From Anthonomus grandis grandis (taxonomy: Eukaryota; Arthropoda; Insecta; Coleoptera; Curculionidae), in NCBI RefSeq assembly GCF_022605725.1, contig NC_065548.1:39549131-39613130 (forward strand): a stretch of DNA of 64,000 bases. Direction: 5' to 3'. This document shows positions 33,260 through 46,344 of this stretch, piece after piece (position 1 is the first letter of the stretch; each line of letters opens with the position of its first letter). The translations under genes and the position numbers were made by a program. The notes under the pieces were generated by a model, which saw nothing but the letters and a program-made list of their open reading frames with translations, had not been told where the DNA came from and made no database searches.

Positions 33260-33630
33260 TTCACTGATACAAGGAACTATGTTATTTATTTTAATAGTGA
33301 AATTATTGGTAATATTTGATAATGGAAACAATATATATATTTGTGAGTAATCAGCATATTGCTGTATTTAAGAGTTTAAAATTAATCGATTCATATCAGA
33401 AACATAGAGTGAAAATAGCAATTTTAAAGTAAAAAAGATCTAACTGCTGTTCAAATGTACTATTTCCGGCTATCAATACAGACTGAGATCTATTATTTAG
33501 GTACGATTTGAAAACTTTAAGTTGGAAAATGTATCTAATTTATCTAGCCAAAAGCATAGCATAGTTATTGGTGTCAAAGGCCTTGCTGAAATCTAATAAT
33601 TGTAATTTAATTTATTTTCCTCATTGGTTT
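33260..33630 (-). pseudogene. LINE reverse transcriptase fragment (minus strand)
   Basis: Minus-strand pieces: LLDFSKAFDTNNYAMLLAR (motif A with the catalytic Asp), IFQLKVFKSYLNNRSQSVLI, LFSLYVSDMNRL and IQQYADYSQIYI, the equivalent of Y-A-D-D. The second Asp of motif C now reads Tyr, and the GVPQGS block is lost. This is a LINE RT of CR1/Jockey style, a different copy from that at 15-19 kb. Frames are broken. Confidence 0.5.
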
Positions 33631-35504
33631 GGGTATCACTTACTAAAACCTGACTAAGGCGATGGAATTATTTTATGGCATCTATATATTCATCTTATTG
33701 CTGGAGGATATGTTTTTCAAAAATTAAAAAGAATGAATATGAATAATATCTTTTGGACTTTCAACTTTAAAAATATGCTTAATATTAGCTTTCTTCTATT
33801 AAAAACCGTATTTTCTTTTTCTGATAATGAGGTGTTTGATATAATTCCTTAATTATTTATAATTCTTTCAATGTATAAGAATTTTATTTTTTAAATACTT
33901 TCAGTGCCCCTTGTACGTTAATTTCATTAAATTGATATTATTTGTAATTAATGAAATAAATAAAATAGTTTTAGTGAGGTTTGATGGTAAGCTTATACGA
34001 TTCGAATTAAGGGGTTGCAATTGGTCCCGGTAAGATTATGTTGACAGCATGTGGCTTAAATAGATGGGGAATGAGCGGCACACACGATCAAATAAGTGAA
34101 AGCCCATTAAAATCCTGCCAATATATATAATACAACTCTTATAAAGCGACAGTGAGAAAATAAACAGTTTTGTTAATTACAAAATGTACAATTTATTTGA
34201 TACCTTTACTCGTTATTTATCATCTGAAAATCACTTAAAATTCAATTCAGTTAAGCTATCCTGCCTGTTTTAGCTAGATATTTTGGTTAGTTGAAACTTG
34301 CAACTTAGCCTTATAAACTTATGTTGCAAAGTTAGCGGTCGATGCGCTAAAACAAAAGGCAAATCACCACATGCTCCAGAAAAGATATCTGACATTTAGA
34401 AAATGAAATTTGCAACAATTAAATTTAGAAATATAAAAGAAAAAAGTGGTCTCAATATAGTAGCATTCACTTTGTTTATTGGTGACACTTTTTTATTATA
34501 TAGGAAGCTCGAAAGTTAAGCCGGCAGAAAACATACCGGATCGGTCCACCGTTAAAATCAGAAAAAACGCAGAAGTAAGTCAAAAGCAAATTTAACATTT
34601 AACAAGTAATTCAAAATGTAAAGTCACCAGAACTCAAAAATAATAATTTAATTAAATATAAAGAAATTTTAATATTAAAAAGGTTAACATGAATTGCACG
34701 AAAGCCACTGTGCAATTCAAAGCCGAAGTAGCACGGCGCTTCCTAACCAATCAAATAACTGAATTTTTCACAAATGAAAGTTAAATTACTAAATCGTAAG
34801 AAAAGTTCTTATACTAAGAAATCCTAAAATAATTAAAAATAGTCCGACAAATTTATATTCTTGCAAAAACAAAGTTAGCTAAACATTCAGTAATCCCATT
34901 TGATATCAGTAATTTCTCGGTATCCGTCAACCTGGCATACCGTGCGATGAAGTCACCATAATAAGGTGATAGGCAATGAGTACCATTGATATTAAATATA
35001 AATTAATAGAACTGTTTAGAGAGACCCACTGAAGCACAGGAATGAATTTAAATATTAAATCTAAATTAATGAAAAATACTGAACATTTAACATTCGTTCG
35101 TTATAAGCCTACGAAGTAAGTTCCTGCAAGTAGCAGGTATTCAATTAAAACTACTTGAGTTTCAAATACTTGACAAAAGTCTAAGTGGCATATAGTCTTA
35201 TAACACTATTTCCACATTTTAATTTGGATGATCAAGTTGTCTTTCTTGAACTCAAGTAACGTGTTGATCGTTTTTATAATATATTAAATGAATGCAATAA
35301 TATACCGGGACAAATCTAGTTAATTAGTGAGGATTCAGGTACGCAATATAGTTAACCTAAAAAACTAAAATTGCATTCGTTAGGCCAGATGATTTTTATT
35401 AAAAAGTGTACCAAGCCATCCTATTAATCTACCTCCTATTGGTCCTATGTGCGGAGTAAAACTCCGGTTATCTAAATGTCCATCTACCACGAGAGTATCA
35501 CAAG
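33631..35504. other. AT-rich stretch, nothing recognised
   Basis: Low-complexity AT-rich DNA. A short GGAGTAAAACTCC hairpin is present near 35453. No domain, terminal repeat or tRNA was recognised. Confidence 0.35.
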
Positions 35505-35905
35505 TGGCTTGATTTTCGTGATACTGATGATTGTTTAATACATAAAAACAAAGCTTTATTAGCCATTGAAAAGTTTTATTATTACAAATCGTCTCTTAGT
35601 TCTAGCGTGCTAGAAATTATTGGGTTGGATCTTTCAGGCGCGAACTAGGAAATTGCTTGGGCATTAATTTGTGATAAATTTAACAATAATAAAATTTTAA
35701 TTTAAAACCGTGTAAAAGCGTTGTTTAATATTTAAATACTACACACAGAGTCTTCTAATTATTTGTAAAAATTAGTTGATACTGTAACCAGGTACCGACC
35801 AGCCATGAAAACTCTAAATGAATCTGTCGATTCTTGGGATACATTACTTATTTATATGACAAGCAGCAAATTAGATAATATAACACTTCGTTAATGGAAA
35901 CATCA
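35505..35905 (+). pseudogene. BEL/Pao gag fragment (DUF1759-type)
   Basis: Pieces with frame changes read FRDTDDCLIHKNKALLAIEK, SSSVLEIIGLDLSGAN, EIAWALICDKFNNNKIL, then LVDTVTRYRPAMKTLNESVD, SWDTLLIYMTSSKLDNITLR. The run 'A-W-x-L-I-C-x-(R/K)-(F/Y)-x-N' followed by 'L-V-D-T-V' and 'V-D-S-W-D-x-L-L-I-Y-x-x-x-S-K-L-D' is characteristic of the capsid region of BEL/Pao elements. No protease, RT or LTR was found nearby; a single fragment remains. Confidence 0.6.
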
Positions 35906-37429
35906 TACATAATTTATTTAAAAACAATTGCCATATAATAAATGTAAATAGAAAACTTGCCGCGTTAATCATAACCAAGACAATTAGAAGTCAACCTGCA
36001 CAATATCTAATATGCAATAGTCAAAATAACTTTAAATATTAAAAATTGTAGTTTGCTATATATTAAACTGCAATACTGTTTTTTAGCTATAAAAAGATCT
36101 AAATTATGCTCAGATTAGACAAGATCGTTTTTTCCGTTTTCGAGACGGTTTACTACCAATCTTCCAATATGCACTATTAAAGATAGTTAGAAAGATAAAC
36201 TGACCTAGCTCCATCTGTAAATAAAACAGTTTAATTTTATAGATACTATTCAACAAAATATTAAAATATAATACAGTTTACTTAAAAATATAAGTAAGCA
36301 TATAGCTAATATTTACTTACTTTATTCTCCATAAATATCTCTAAAAGACACAAAATATAATGCCACGCTTTGTTAAAACTGTTTTCTAGCATATTCTCCG
36401 CAGTGCAATTGGGATTTAGGCAAAGTCCGTGCTTCATTTTAAATGCGAAAGATGTCAAAATGCGTTTTTAACTTTTATGTTGACAATAATTTTATATTAA
36501 AAATAGTAGCTGGTAGTAGTTCTAAATAAAATCCGTGAGATGTTATTAAAAATGCAATTTTGCCTAAAGAGTAATACCAGAATGGATACTATTATTAAAA
36601 ATGAAAATATTGCTTATATTTTAGAAATGCCACTTTTTAAAATTATTAGTATTAAAATATTTTTATGTCAAAAATTTATTATTGTATCATCTTAAGGTGC
36701 AACTTTAGCGAAAAACCAAAAGCGCAGGACAACACTTATTTTTTTTATAAAATAGGAACTATAAATTATTTAATTTTGTTAAAGAAGTTTCAATAGGTTA
36801 AGGTAAATAAATAAAAAATTTAGGTCCATTCACGAAAATTAAAGTTGTATAATTTAGAAAAAGCCAAAATGTCAAATGTTAAATCTAGAAATGTCATTTT
36901 GTAATTTTCTATTTTGATATAGGATTATAAACAACGTTAAAAAAAATTTGGTTCTTCTGAATATTGCAAACGGAACTGGATGTTTTTAAATTTTTAAACT
37001 GAGTTTTATTAGGCATTTTATTACACAATTTTCCCATAATTTCACCGACTTTGTATTCCTTACAGTTGCTAAAATCTTAATGATAAGACTCGACTTTGAG
37101 CCACTCTATACATCAAATTTAAGAAATTGAAAAAAAATGATGTTCTTTAAATAAATCTAATTTATGTATATTATTAGATATTGTTAATTTTTCATACTAT
37201 TCTTGTAGCGCTTATTCCCATTCGGTATGTAATTCACACCTAACTAATATACTAAATCATAAGATAATTAAAAATAATCAACAAATTTATATACATACTT
37301 ACGCTACGAAAACACAATCACTCACGACTACTATAGATATTTATTTTTACTGTTTTTATTTACAACTATTTAAATCTCGCGCCAATATTCAGAACTTTAC
37401 TTCACTGAACTAACAACTATTGGCGATGC
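35906..37429. other. AT-rich stretch, nothing recognised
   Basis: Non-coding AT-rich DNA; no recognisable element. Confidence 0.35.
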
Positions 37430-37945
37430 GGCTCTTTATATACTTGGCTGAACGCTATCAAGGTGCAGTGTCATTCCAGCGGCTCTGAAGAGTTTCAAAA
37501 CTTCATGAATCTTTTCTAGGCCTTGACATACTGATTTGGACAGAATTAGTGCATCATCAGAATGGCATCCTCAGATATTCACAATGCCCGTCGTGGGTGA
37601 CAAAGCCGTCTTTGAAATAGAATCATCATCAACTGGAATTTTCAGCCAGACGCCAGGTCCAACGTGACAAAGAACCTGTTGCCTTGAATTTTGTCAAGAA
37701 GATCATCAATACGACGCAAGGGATATTAATCTTTAATTATCTTGCGGTTGATGGCTCTGTAATCCACGCACATTCTTTCCTTTCCATTTTTCTTGTTGAC
37801 TAATGGTATGGGGCTGGCTGGCATATGGTAAATCAGTTTCCGGGATTATTCCATTAGCCATTATATCATCTGGGATTATTTTGTAGACTGTGTTATTGGC
37901 CATTACATCAGTGCGTTGTTTTGTGGAGTATTTGCGAGCTTTATC
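37430..37945 (-). pseudogene. Gypsy reverse transcriptase fragment (minus strand)
   Basis: On the minus strand: LVNKKNGKERMCVDYRAINR, then YPLRRIDDLLDKIQGNRFFV with TLDLASG (motif A), and about 150 bp on DDALILSKSVCQGLEKIHEV, where DDA is the end of the Y-x-D-D motif. The spacing matches a Gypsy RT palm with a short deletion between motifs. It is a third, unrelated Gypsy copy in this window. Stop codons and frame changes are present. Confidence 0.6.
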
Positions 37946-39699
37946 CCATTAACATGATTTCTAATGCTGGATATCAGGTTTTATGCTACCTGGATTGAAA
38001 AGCAACTCTTTAACAAGGTCTACTGATGTCTATAATTTAAGGGATGTTAGTCTTATTGACAGTTTTATAGTATTATGTACAGGTACTATAAACCTGAAAT
38101 GGCCTTGCGTAAACCTATTTCACTTTTATTTAACATTTACAGTAACTAGAGTAAAATATTCACTCATAGGTACCTTTTAATTTTTAGGTATATAGTATCG
38201 TATCATCTCATATCAATGATCTCGAATCTTTACGTAAGCAACACATTTTGTCTTCTTATACGTTCAAAACATAGTTATGTAAGTTAATGTAAGTACATCT
38301 GTTGTTTTGCTACTGTTTAAAAATTTACTGTTTACAAGTTTATCGTTGTAATACATTTTGACAAGATGAAGAAAAAATTAAATAGAAATAATTTTATATT
38401 TATAAGTACTATAAAGCCTTTAGACTAAAATTTAGACCCTGACACAATAAATTTTTAACATTTTAAAGTAAATACACTTTTATGTCAGAAATATATGTTT
38501 CATTTCATATTTTTTTATTGAAAACGTTAAAGGTTCCAGCTGACTCGAGTTAACTGACCTTAAAATATTTCAAAGGTAAACAACAAAACTGATTGTGTCA
38601 TACATACTATCATGCTGTCACGAAACTCGGACTCTTTTAACGACTCATGGCACATTTTTGGAATTTTCTACATTGTTTTGGCCGATAATGACCAATAATT
38701 TTAATAGAATACTAACAGTCAAAGCAAGCAAGCACAGAGGAAATATAATCTGCCAAGACTTACAATAAAATAACATAAATAACCTCAATTCGAGCCCTCA
38801 GATAAAATGAACTTAAAACTAGCCACTATGGGTGAAAATAATAAACTAAGAACAAAATAGTACAAAAACTTTGAGAATAATTACCGTAATTACATTTTCA
38901 TAATAATATCTTAGTAGCTTCTCCTCTCTATTATTGAAATAGCTGTATTGAATAGCTATTTTTTAGTTTCTAAAATACAGCTAATTAAGATTTTATAACA
39001 TAACCCTAATATATTAAAGTACATTATGCCACTCAAACTGAAACAAGCCATGTAAACAACAATAAAACAAAACAAATCAAAGAACGAATGGTGTTACATC
39101 TGCGTATTTGACTATACTGGTCGAAAAGAGCCATAAAATTCCAAATAACTAAGCAAAAGTAGAATTTATGCATACATTGGGACCAGTGAGAGAAGACTGC
39201 TTAGCCTCGTATATACCGCATAAATTCAGACTGAAATTCTTGTAGGATAAAACCCCGGGCAAAATATGAAGATTTGTTTTGTGAGCCTCGAGAGCGGAAT
39301 TTAAAAATCGGCCCTAATTTTAATAAATGTACTACGGATAAATTTTCTTCTGTACGTCCCTTTGTATAATAATATTATTAGCTTATTATTTTTATTAAAC
39401 TACAAATTTTAATTTTTAAAGCCTTTTGGGAGAATTATTGTGTTATTTTATTCAAATAGAGAAATAAGAAAAATACTCATATTAAGGAACTTTTACGTAT
39501 TTGACAGAAATATGATATGCAATTTTTAATTATATTTTTATCTTAGTTAGAAGGCAAAATATAAATATTACTAATTAGTTTCAATCACATCACTGACAGA
39601 TCAGTTTAAGACAGTTTCAAGTTTTAAGTATAGGTTCTCGATTGGTTTAAATAACTAGCACTGTTCAATTATTATATATTATAATTTTTGTCTTGCCAG
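37946..39699. other. AT-rich stretch, nothing recognised
   Basis: No domain, terminal repeat or tRNA was recognised. A 65-codon open frame at 37983-38180 resembles nothing and is within chance. Confidence 0.35.
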
Positions 39700-39954
39700 A
39701 ATTCTAAAAAAGTCTTAGAACACCAACCTGTGACAATCAGCAGCATATATTGAACTACAAAGGCATCTACATTCGTTTAGCAACAGGAGGGCATAACATT
39801 GATAAAATTAATCTTAAAAAAGCTCTAAATTAAAATCAAAGACTTTGTGACTTTTTAAATACTGTTAATAGATATACAGAAAATTGTTTGTGCACTGTTT
39901 GCTAACATTTGCGATAGTTTAGGTAAAAAGTTAAAAAATTATATTGTCTTTCGT

Positions 39955-42453
39955 TTGTTGTCTAATTTAGTAAATCAGGAACCCTCAAGCCATAAAATAA
40001 ACAAAACCATAATTCACGTAAAAACAACAAATAACTTACAGGAAGTATCTGATTTTGTAAATGTATTGAATGATGATAGTGTGCTTTTAACTACAGATGT
40101 TCGAAAAGACATTAAAATTTCCCCTATTATAAATAATATAAATTTTCAAGAAATAAGAAAATTGAAAGAAATAACATAGAAAAAAATAATTATTTTCATT
40201 CTTTTAAACAAAAGTACCCCCTACATCTTAATATCCAATCTATAAGAAAAAAAATGGATGAACTTCTGATATTCTTGGAAGGGCTTAAGTATCCAGGTTT
40301 TGTTTTATTATGTGAACACTGGATAAAACCTGATGAACTTGTAAATTTAGAGAATTATGTTGTTATTGGTAAGTACTGTCGTTCAAATATGTTGCATGGA
40401 GGATCATTAATTTTTGCATTCTAAATTGGTTAAGGAAATTCGTTTTGTAAAAGTAAGTAAGTTTGATTATTTAGCTGATGACAGGGTATTTGCATTGTCA
40501 ATTATATATAGTAGCTCTATTGATCTGTATGTTATGTTTATATAGAGCTCCTGCTGCCGCTGTAGGTGACTTTTTATTTAGACTAGAAGTGTTATTGTTT
40601 GGTTTAAATGTTTTTTCGAAAGTAATTTTGTGCGGAGATTTTATTACTGACTGGTCAAATCTGTCTAATAATTTTACAAACCAATTGCCTTACCTTTTAA
40701 GGTCTTATAGTTTAAATGTTGTAGTTAATAATCCAACTAGAATAACTTCTAACTCTACCACTCAAATTGACTATGTGTGCACCAACATAGATGCCAATGA
40801 TTTTAATTGTAATTTTATAAATTCAGGGCTCTCTGACCATGAAGCTATTGCATGTGATTTTAGCATAGGTTCCAAGAGTCAAATGAGGGGAAAGAGAAGA
40901 GGCAGAATTTATAGCAAAAAAAACTATAGTAGCTTCTTGCAACTGGGTAGATTAGAGGATTAGCAGAGAGAGAGGATTGGCACAGTTAGAGTCATTTCAC
41001 GCAATTATTTGTGAAAATTTTAATAAATGTTCTCCGATAAAAACCTTAAAAACGAAAACAAAAAAAAATTGGATTACCAAAGGTCTTAAGGTGTCTGCTA
41101 GAAATCTTAGATCACTGCACTATATTCGGAAATTTTATATAAATAACATTGCTTTTATTAACTATTTTAACAAATATAGAGCACTGTACAGACTAACAAT
41201 TAAGACTGCAAAGCAAAAATACTTTAAAAGTCGCTTAGGTAATTCAAATAATGTTCAGGGGGAGGCTTGGAAGATAGTAAATGAACTAAGAGGTAAACGG
41301 GGCAATATTGTAAAGGTAAATATTGAACCTGATAGGCTGAATAACTTCTACTGTACCATAGGTAGTAACATAGCAAGTCATATTCAGGGTTTTTCCAACT
41401 AAGAATAGTTTTTTGAGCATAGGGCTGGACCAGATTCTTTCTTCTTTTTGCTAACTGATCTAGTTGAGCTTAAGTCTACTCTAAAGGAGATAAAGAAGAA
41501 AAATACATCTGGCTGTGATAAACTTAATGTACAGTTATTTTTCAATTTACCTGATTCGGCACTGGAGGTACTTGTATCTGCAGTTAATCATCCTTACAAT
41601 AATGGCCAATTTCCCAATTGTCTTAAAGTAGCCAGAATCATGCCACTGTTTAAGGGGAGAGCTTCAGAATCACCCTCTTCTTACAGACCAATAGCATTGC
41701 TTTCCACCCTCTCAAAAATCATCGAGAAATTGGTTAAAAAGCGACTTATGTCATATTTAGCTGAAAAGCAAATTATAAGATCGGAGCAATTTGGGCTTCA
41801 AAGTGCCAAGGGAACATCAGATGCAATCTTTTCATTCTTTGAGTCCTTATTTTTGAGCTTGAACAGTGGTGATATTGCTGCAGCAGTGTTTTGTGACTTG
41901 ACCAAAGCATTTGACTGTGTTAGTCACGAAATACTGCTGTGGAAGCTTGAGCGGTATGGATTCAGAGGTCTGGCTCTTCAGTTGTTTGGGTCTTATTTGC
42001 ATACTAGAATGCAGAGTGTTTCTGTGGATGGTGCCCTTTTAAGGGAGCAGCTTGTGACTCATGGTGTTCCTCAGGGTTCAGTTCTTGGGCCACTTCTATT
42101 CCTCATTTATATTAATGACATGGCCAATCTTAGGATCTCAGGTAGATTCATTCAGTTTGCGGATGATTCAACAATTTTATGGCATGACACGAGTGCGATG
42201 GATCTAAATACCACAGTTAACAGAGATATTGTTGAAATCAAGAAATGGTGTGATTCCAACAAACTGTGTTTAAATATTTCAAAAACTAGTGTTATGAATT
42301 TTAAATGCAATTTAAATAATGTGTTTTTGGAAAATCACATTCTAAACAACTTAAAACCCTAACCCTTCCTGCCTTATTTATATTGGAATCTGTTTGCCTC
42401 GTTCATAAGAAATTTAGAAATGTGAACACAACTAATAGGCATGAATATAGCAG
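39955..42453 (+). pseudogene. LINE ORF2: endonuclease and RT (5' part)
   Basis: A short frame at 39955-40179 leads into HLNIQSIRKKMDELLIFLEG (about 40225), LCEHWIKPDELVNLENYVV (catalytic Glu), YRAP, VILCGDFITDW, NNPTRITSNSTTQIDYVCTN and SGLSDHEAIACDF, the full set of APE endonuclease motifs. After a linker the RT (41448-42362) has SYRPIALLSTLSKIIEKLV, FGLQSAKGTSDAIFSF, VFCDLTKAFDCVSHEIL (motif A), HGVPQGSVLGPLLFLIYIND and FIQFADDSTILW (FADD). Just after LENHILNNLKP a deletion joins to LFILESVCLVHKKF. The frame then enters the LTR insertion. Four or more lesions break it. Confidence 0.75.
42450..42453. repeat. Left TSD (GCAG) of the Gypsy element
   Basis: GCAG before the left LTR is repeated at 50674-50677 after the right LTR. 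Gypsy integrases usually duplicate 4-5 bp; a 5-bp reading (AGCAG) is also possible if the LTR ends one base earlier. Confidence 0.7.
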
Positions 42454-43996
42454 TGTAGCGTTTTATTTTTCTACTCTTATTTTCACTAACGCTCCATTGA
42501 TATTTCATTAAATTCAATAATTATATTAATAATTTCAGTCAACTTCTTTTATCGATATTTCTTTAAATTCACACTGTCAATGACACATTACTACTGTAAC
42601 GCATTACTCTCCTGGTTTTATTATTCATGCTTTCTGTTGACGGTCCGTCACTCTTCTGGTTGGTCTTGATTGATGTTTTCTCTGATTGGATTGACATTGA
42701 CAGCTCAGGCGAGAGGTGGGGTCGTAACTTATTTAGTCGGTACTGCATCCATTTTTCGAGGACTTGTTCCCGTGTCGCAGGTAGAAGCGCACGTAAAAGG
42801 CCAGTTTTTTATTTCCGAAATTTGTGAAGCAGGAAGTGGCCAATATGGTTTATAATTTATAGTCCTTAATCTTGTTCCTTTAGGGAACTGTTTATTTCAT
42901 TATTCTGGTGCAGGATGCCCGAGATTTTGATGGATAGATTATGAAACTTAGCAAGGTAAGTGTGTCACATTTTGAACGCCATTCATTTTTATCGACAGTG
43001 AATACAATGGCAACCGTTGTTTTAGGGTTTTACTTTTCCGTTTTCCTCTTTATTCTTCTTCAATTGTTGATGGCTGCAGGATTTTGATTTCCCCGGGAAA
43101 TTGCTGTAAGCTGTGGAGCTGGAGCCAGAGTTAGAGCTAGTATTAGAGATTCCCAGTCCAGATAGCTAAGCTACAAATGGCATACATTCACAGCCTCGAT
43201 GTTGAAGGCCAGCTATTCATTTCTTGGAGGAATATACAGGCCAGTTTGTTCCATTTATTTAAATATTATTAACCATAGATTTGTCTCACTTATTTAAATT
43301 TTTATTAATATACTTTTTATTTCAATTTAACCTTACAAATATTTAATTAATGTCATAATTTAATATGTCAATTTCTTATCTATAATATTATTTATTTTTT
43401 TTGTTCAGTATTTTTCAGTACCCTTTTTGGTAATTAAGTAGATATAACGCCGTTAAGGCTGATATGCCTTAGGTAAAAAGGTTCATGAACTTTCCCCTGC
43501 GTAATACAAATATTTATTAAAAACTTTAATAATTGCAATTTATTTTTCAAGTGCTGAAATCTACCTAGTAGTGAAATCATAATTTAAATGTTACTTTTGT
43601 CAAACTTATTTTAATCACATCAACATTATTCATATTTTAATTCGTAATAAATTATTAACATTTAACAGATTAGAACATGAGGTGTATACATATCTTTGAT
43701 GTAAATATAATTTGGTTGTATTGTTAAGATATTTTTTTTTGCCTCTTTAAATCTACTTTATCCAGGGTCATTTAATTGTTAATTGAAACCTATATACCAA
43801 ATCTTTTTTCTTAGTTTTTTTTCATTTATAAAAAAAAAACTAAGTGGCGCCCTCTTATTTAATAGTTATAATCAAGTTTAGATTTTTTAACAGCCAGTCA
43901 TAAGTGAACCTTCGAACAATCCCAAGCCTCCAATAATTCTGAGCTACCGTCTGCAAACTCTTGGCAAAATAGTAACACTGTAAAGTTAACGCCGCA
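42454..43996 (+). repeat. 5' LTR of the Gypsy element
   Basis: It starts TGTAGCGTTTTATTTTTCTA and ends AACGCCGCA. It is nearly identical to 49134-50673. Inside, at about 43811-43845, CTTAGTTTTTTTT and AAAAAAAAACTAAG form a hairpin that the 3' LTR has partly lost. Short open frames inside the LTR occur identically in both copies and have no recognisable domain. Confidence 0.9.
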
Positions 43997-44003
43997 GAAA
44001 ATA

Positions 44004-44024
44004 TCGCCCATAAACGTGGGGCCC
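44004..44024 (+). promoter_or_regulatory. Primer-binding-site-like sequence (tRNA-Lys type)
   Basis: Seven bases after the LTR, CGCCCATAAACGTGGGGC resembles the CGCCCAACGTGGGGC primer-binding site complementary to tRNA-Lys, with a few changes. The position is right for minus-strand priming; the mismatches make it a tentative call. Confidence 0.4.
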
Positions 44025-45235
44025 AGATGGGCTATTTTTATTAATCTATTTTAATAATCTTTTAATTTTTTTTTAAACATTGATAATACCTTGGATGGGT
44101 GGAGTTTTAGAGTGCTTTCAATCTCAAGTAATGCTTAATGTTTTTTGAGTAAAGCAAATATCAAATTTGGTTATAATTTATTGGCCATAATTTTATTAGT
44201 AATTGTTGGTATACAAAGTGTATACAATTTGAAGGAAAACCCTTGCTAGGAATGAGTTTATATAGGATATTTTTGATATTTATTGTTTTTCGAGGTATCC
44301 TTGGTAAGGACTATGATTTGACTATTTGCGACAATACAGTGTGTTTAGTATATGTTGGGTGCATAAAAAGTATGTACTTACTTGCATAGTGTTCAGGGAC
44401 ATTAAGAGGATTTTAATAATTTTTTAGGGACAAGATATCTTTAATGTTCGAATTGTAATGGATCACAATTAGAAAAGTAAAATAGTTATTATTAATATTT
44501 TTAAATTAAACATTGAGAAGTTTATACTTGTAAACATTTCACTTCCTTTATTATTCTGGATTCCGGAATTATTGCTGAGCAATTTGAAAATTTCTTTTGG
44601 TAGTTATGGTAATTCATATTTTAATTATACATGGTGTCACCACTTCATTTAGGTTTCTATATGGCAAATGTATTTGGGATTTGAAATGCTATTCTGACTT
44701 TAGTCTGACTTTTTATTCTATAGTTTTTGGAAGGAACATAATTTATGAGTAACATATGCATGTGTTATACAAGGTGATACAGATTAATAGATTGTTTTAA
44801 AACTATTATTCTTCAATTTTGATATACCCAAAACTAATGAGTGCTATTACATACGGTAACATTTAATACTTCAATTTTTCAAAAAAAAAAGAACCAACCC
44901 AGACTATTTACAATTGTGTTTGATTTGAACAATTAAGCAATTCCATATTTGGAAAAAAACATTAGTTTTGGCTCACTAAAAGTAAATTTTTCTGTACAAA
45001 TTTTTTTAAGTCATTCCTTAAACAAAAGGTTATGCATCATTGTGCCACTGACATTGTTTTAATTCTACAATTTTTGAGAGACACTGTGGTCTCATATTGT
45101 TTTGTCATATAAAGTCAACCTAGATCAATTTCATTTCATGCCATCAAGTTTCTTAGGTGAGGTCATTTCAAATATTTAATTTTTTTGGGATTTAATTTTA
45201 TTCTTGAATTCTTTGGAACAATTTTTTTTGACACC

Positions 45236-46247
45236 ATGGATTTGTATAATTTCCAACCTAATCATTTGTTAGAACATGAACTAGATTATGAATTGAAAAT
45301 TCGTTTAGTTGGTAATGTTCGGAACGTTGCTGACAAGAGAAGGATTTTATTGAGAATTCTGAAAAAGGAACAAACTTCTCCGGGATCTAACATAACTTTA
45401 CAGGAAGCTAAATTAGATTATGATAGGGAAAGAGCTGACATTAAAAAGAGTTTAGATTCTATTGCAAGTGTCATTGAAGAATTTGAGGGTGTAGCTTCTG
45501 ATTCAACTGTTGCTCGAATGAAATCTCATTTGTCTCATGTAGCTGCTAGGGCTAAAAGAATTCCTATGTTTGAAGAAGAAGCTGAAGAAATTCAAGCTTA
45601 TAGTCGGGAAATTACAGCTACTTGTCTAGCTCTTGAAGCTGATCTTTTTGACAAAATTTTTCCCAATGCTGATTCAGAACCAGTAACTCATTCCTCTGCT
45701 CCCAATGTAGCTGCTCTAATAGTCCATTGTGCTACTCGAAATGTTCCTATTAGTGAATGGCAAGTTAAGTTTAATGGAGATTTTCATAAACTTTTTAATT
45801 TTTTTGGAAACCTTAACTGAATTGGCTCAGGCTCGAGATGTATCTGAGGATATGTTATTTCAGTCTGCAGCAGAATTTTTTATTGGTGATGCATTTGTGT
45901 GGTATAGGAGTGTCAAGTCAACTGTTGGTGATTGGTGTTCCCTAGTAAATAAATTAAAGAGTGAATTTTTCATGATGATATAGATGATGAAATTTGGGAT
46001 CAAATTAAGAAAAGAAAGCAAAAGAAGGGAGAAAATACTGTAGTTTTCATTGCTCATTTGGAGGTTCTTTTTGCTAGGCTTTCTCGTGCCAGCAGAATGT
46101 ACTAAGATTAAGTTTGTTAAAAATAATTTGTTGCCTGACTTCATTGATAGATTGGCTTTTATAGAAATTAATTCTATTTCTCAACTTTCTGAGCTTTGTA
46201 GGAAACTTGAAGAATCTGATTATTTAAAGAATAAAAATAAAATTTAA
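45236..46247 (+). pseudogene. Gypsy gag with three frameshifts
   Basis: ATG at 45236 opens 195 codons: a helical N-terminus (LVGNVRNVADKRRILLRILK), an acidic coiled-coil-like middle and VPISEWQVKFNGDFHKLFNF. A one-base shift in a T run near 45800 moves to LETLTELAQARD, AEFFIGDAFVWYRSV and SLVNKLKSEFF. A second shift gives DDIDDEIWDQIKKRKQKKGE and FIAHLEVLFARLS; a third gives KFVKNNLLPDFIDRLAF and LSELCRKLEESDYL. WYR, the E-x-W and NLLP-x-F/Y blocks are typical of Gypsy capsid. No zinc knuckle follows; that part seems deleted. Confidence 0.65.
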
Positions 46248-46344
46248 ATGTGAAAAACCAAATCTCAAAGTAAAAGATTGTAAAAAATGTAAATTAAACA
46301 CATCTTTTAAAAACTTAAATTTTAAACCTAACTATTTTAACAAA

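Noticed and set aside
37553..37580. Third PLE-type motif (CTGAGGATGCC on the minus strand)
   Set aside because: The sequence lies inside a Gypsy RT coding region just before its Asp-Asp motif and no stem/GAAA follows.
42627..42855. Small protein genes inside the LTRs (also at 49307-49535)
   Set aside because: They are identical in both LTRs only because the LTRs are duplicates. No domain and no start context was found.
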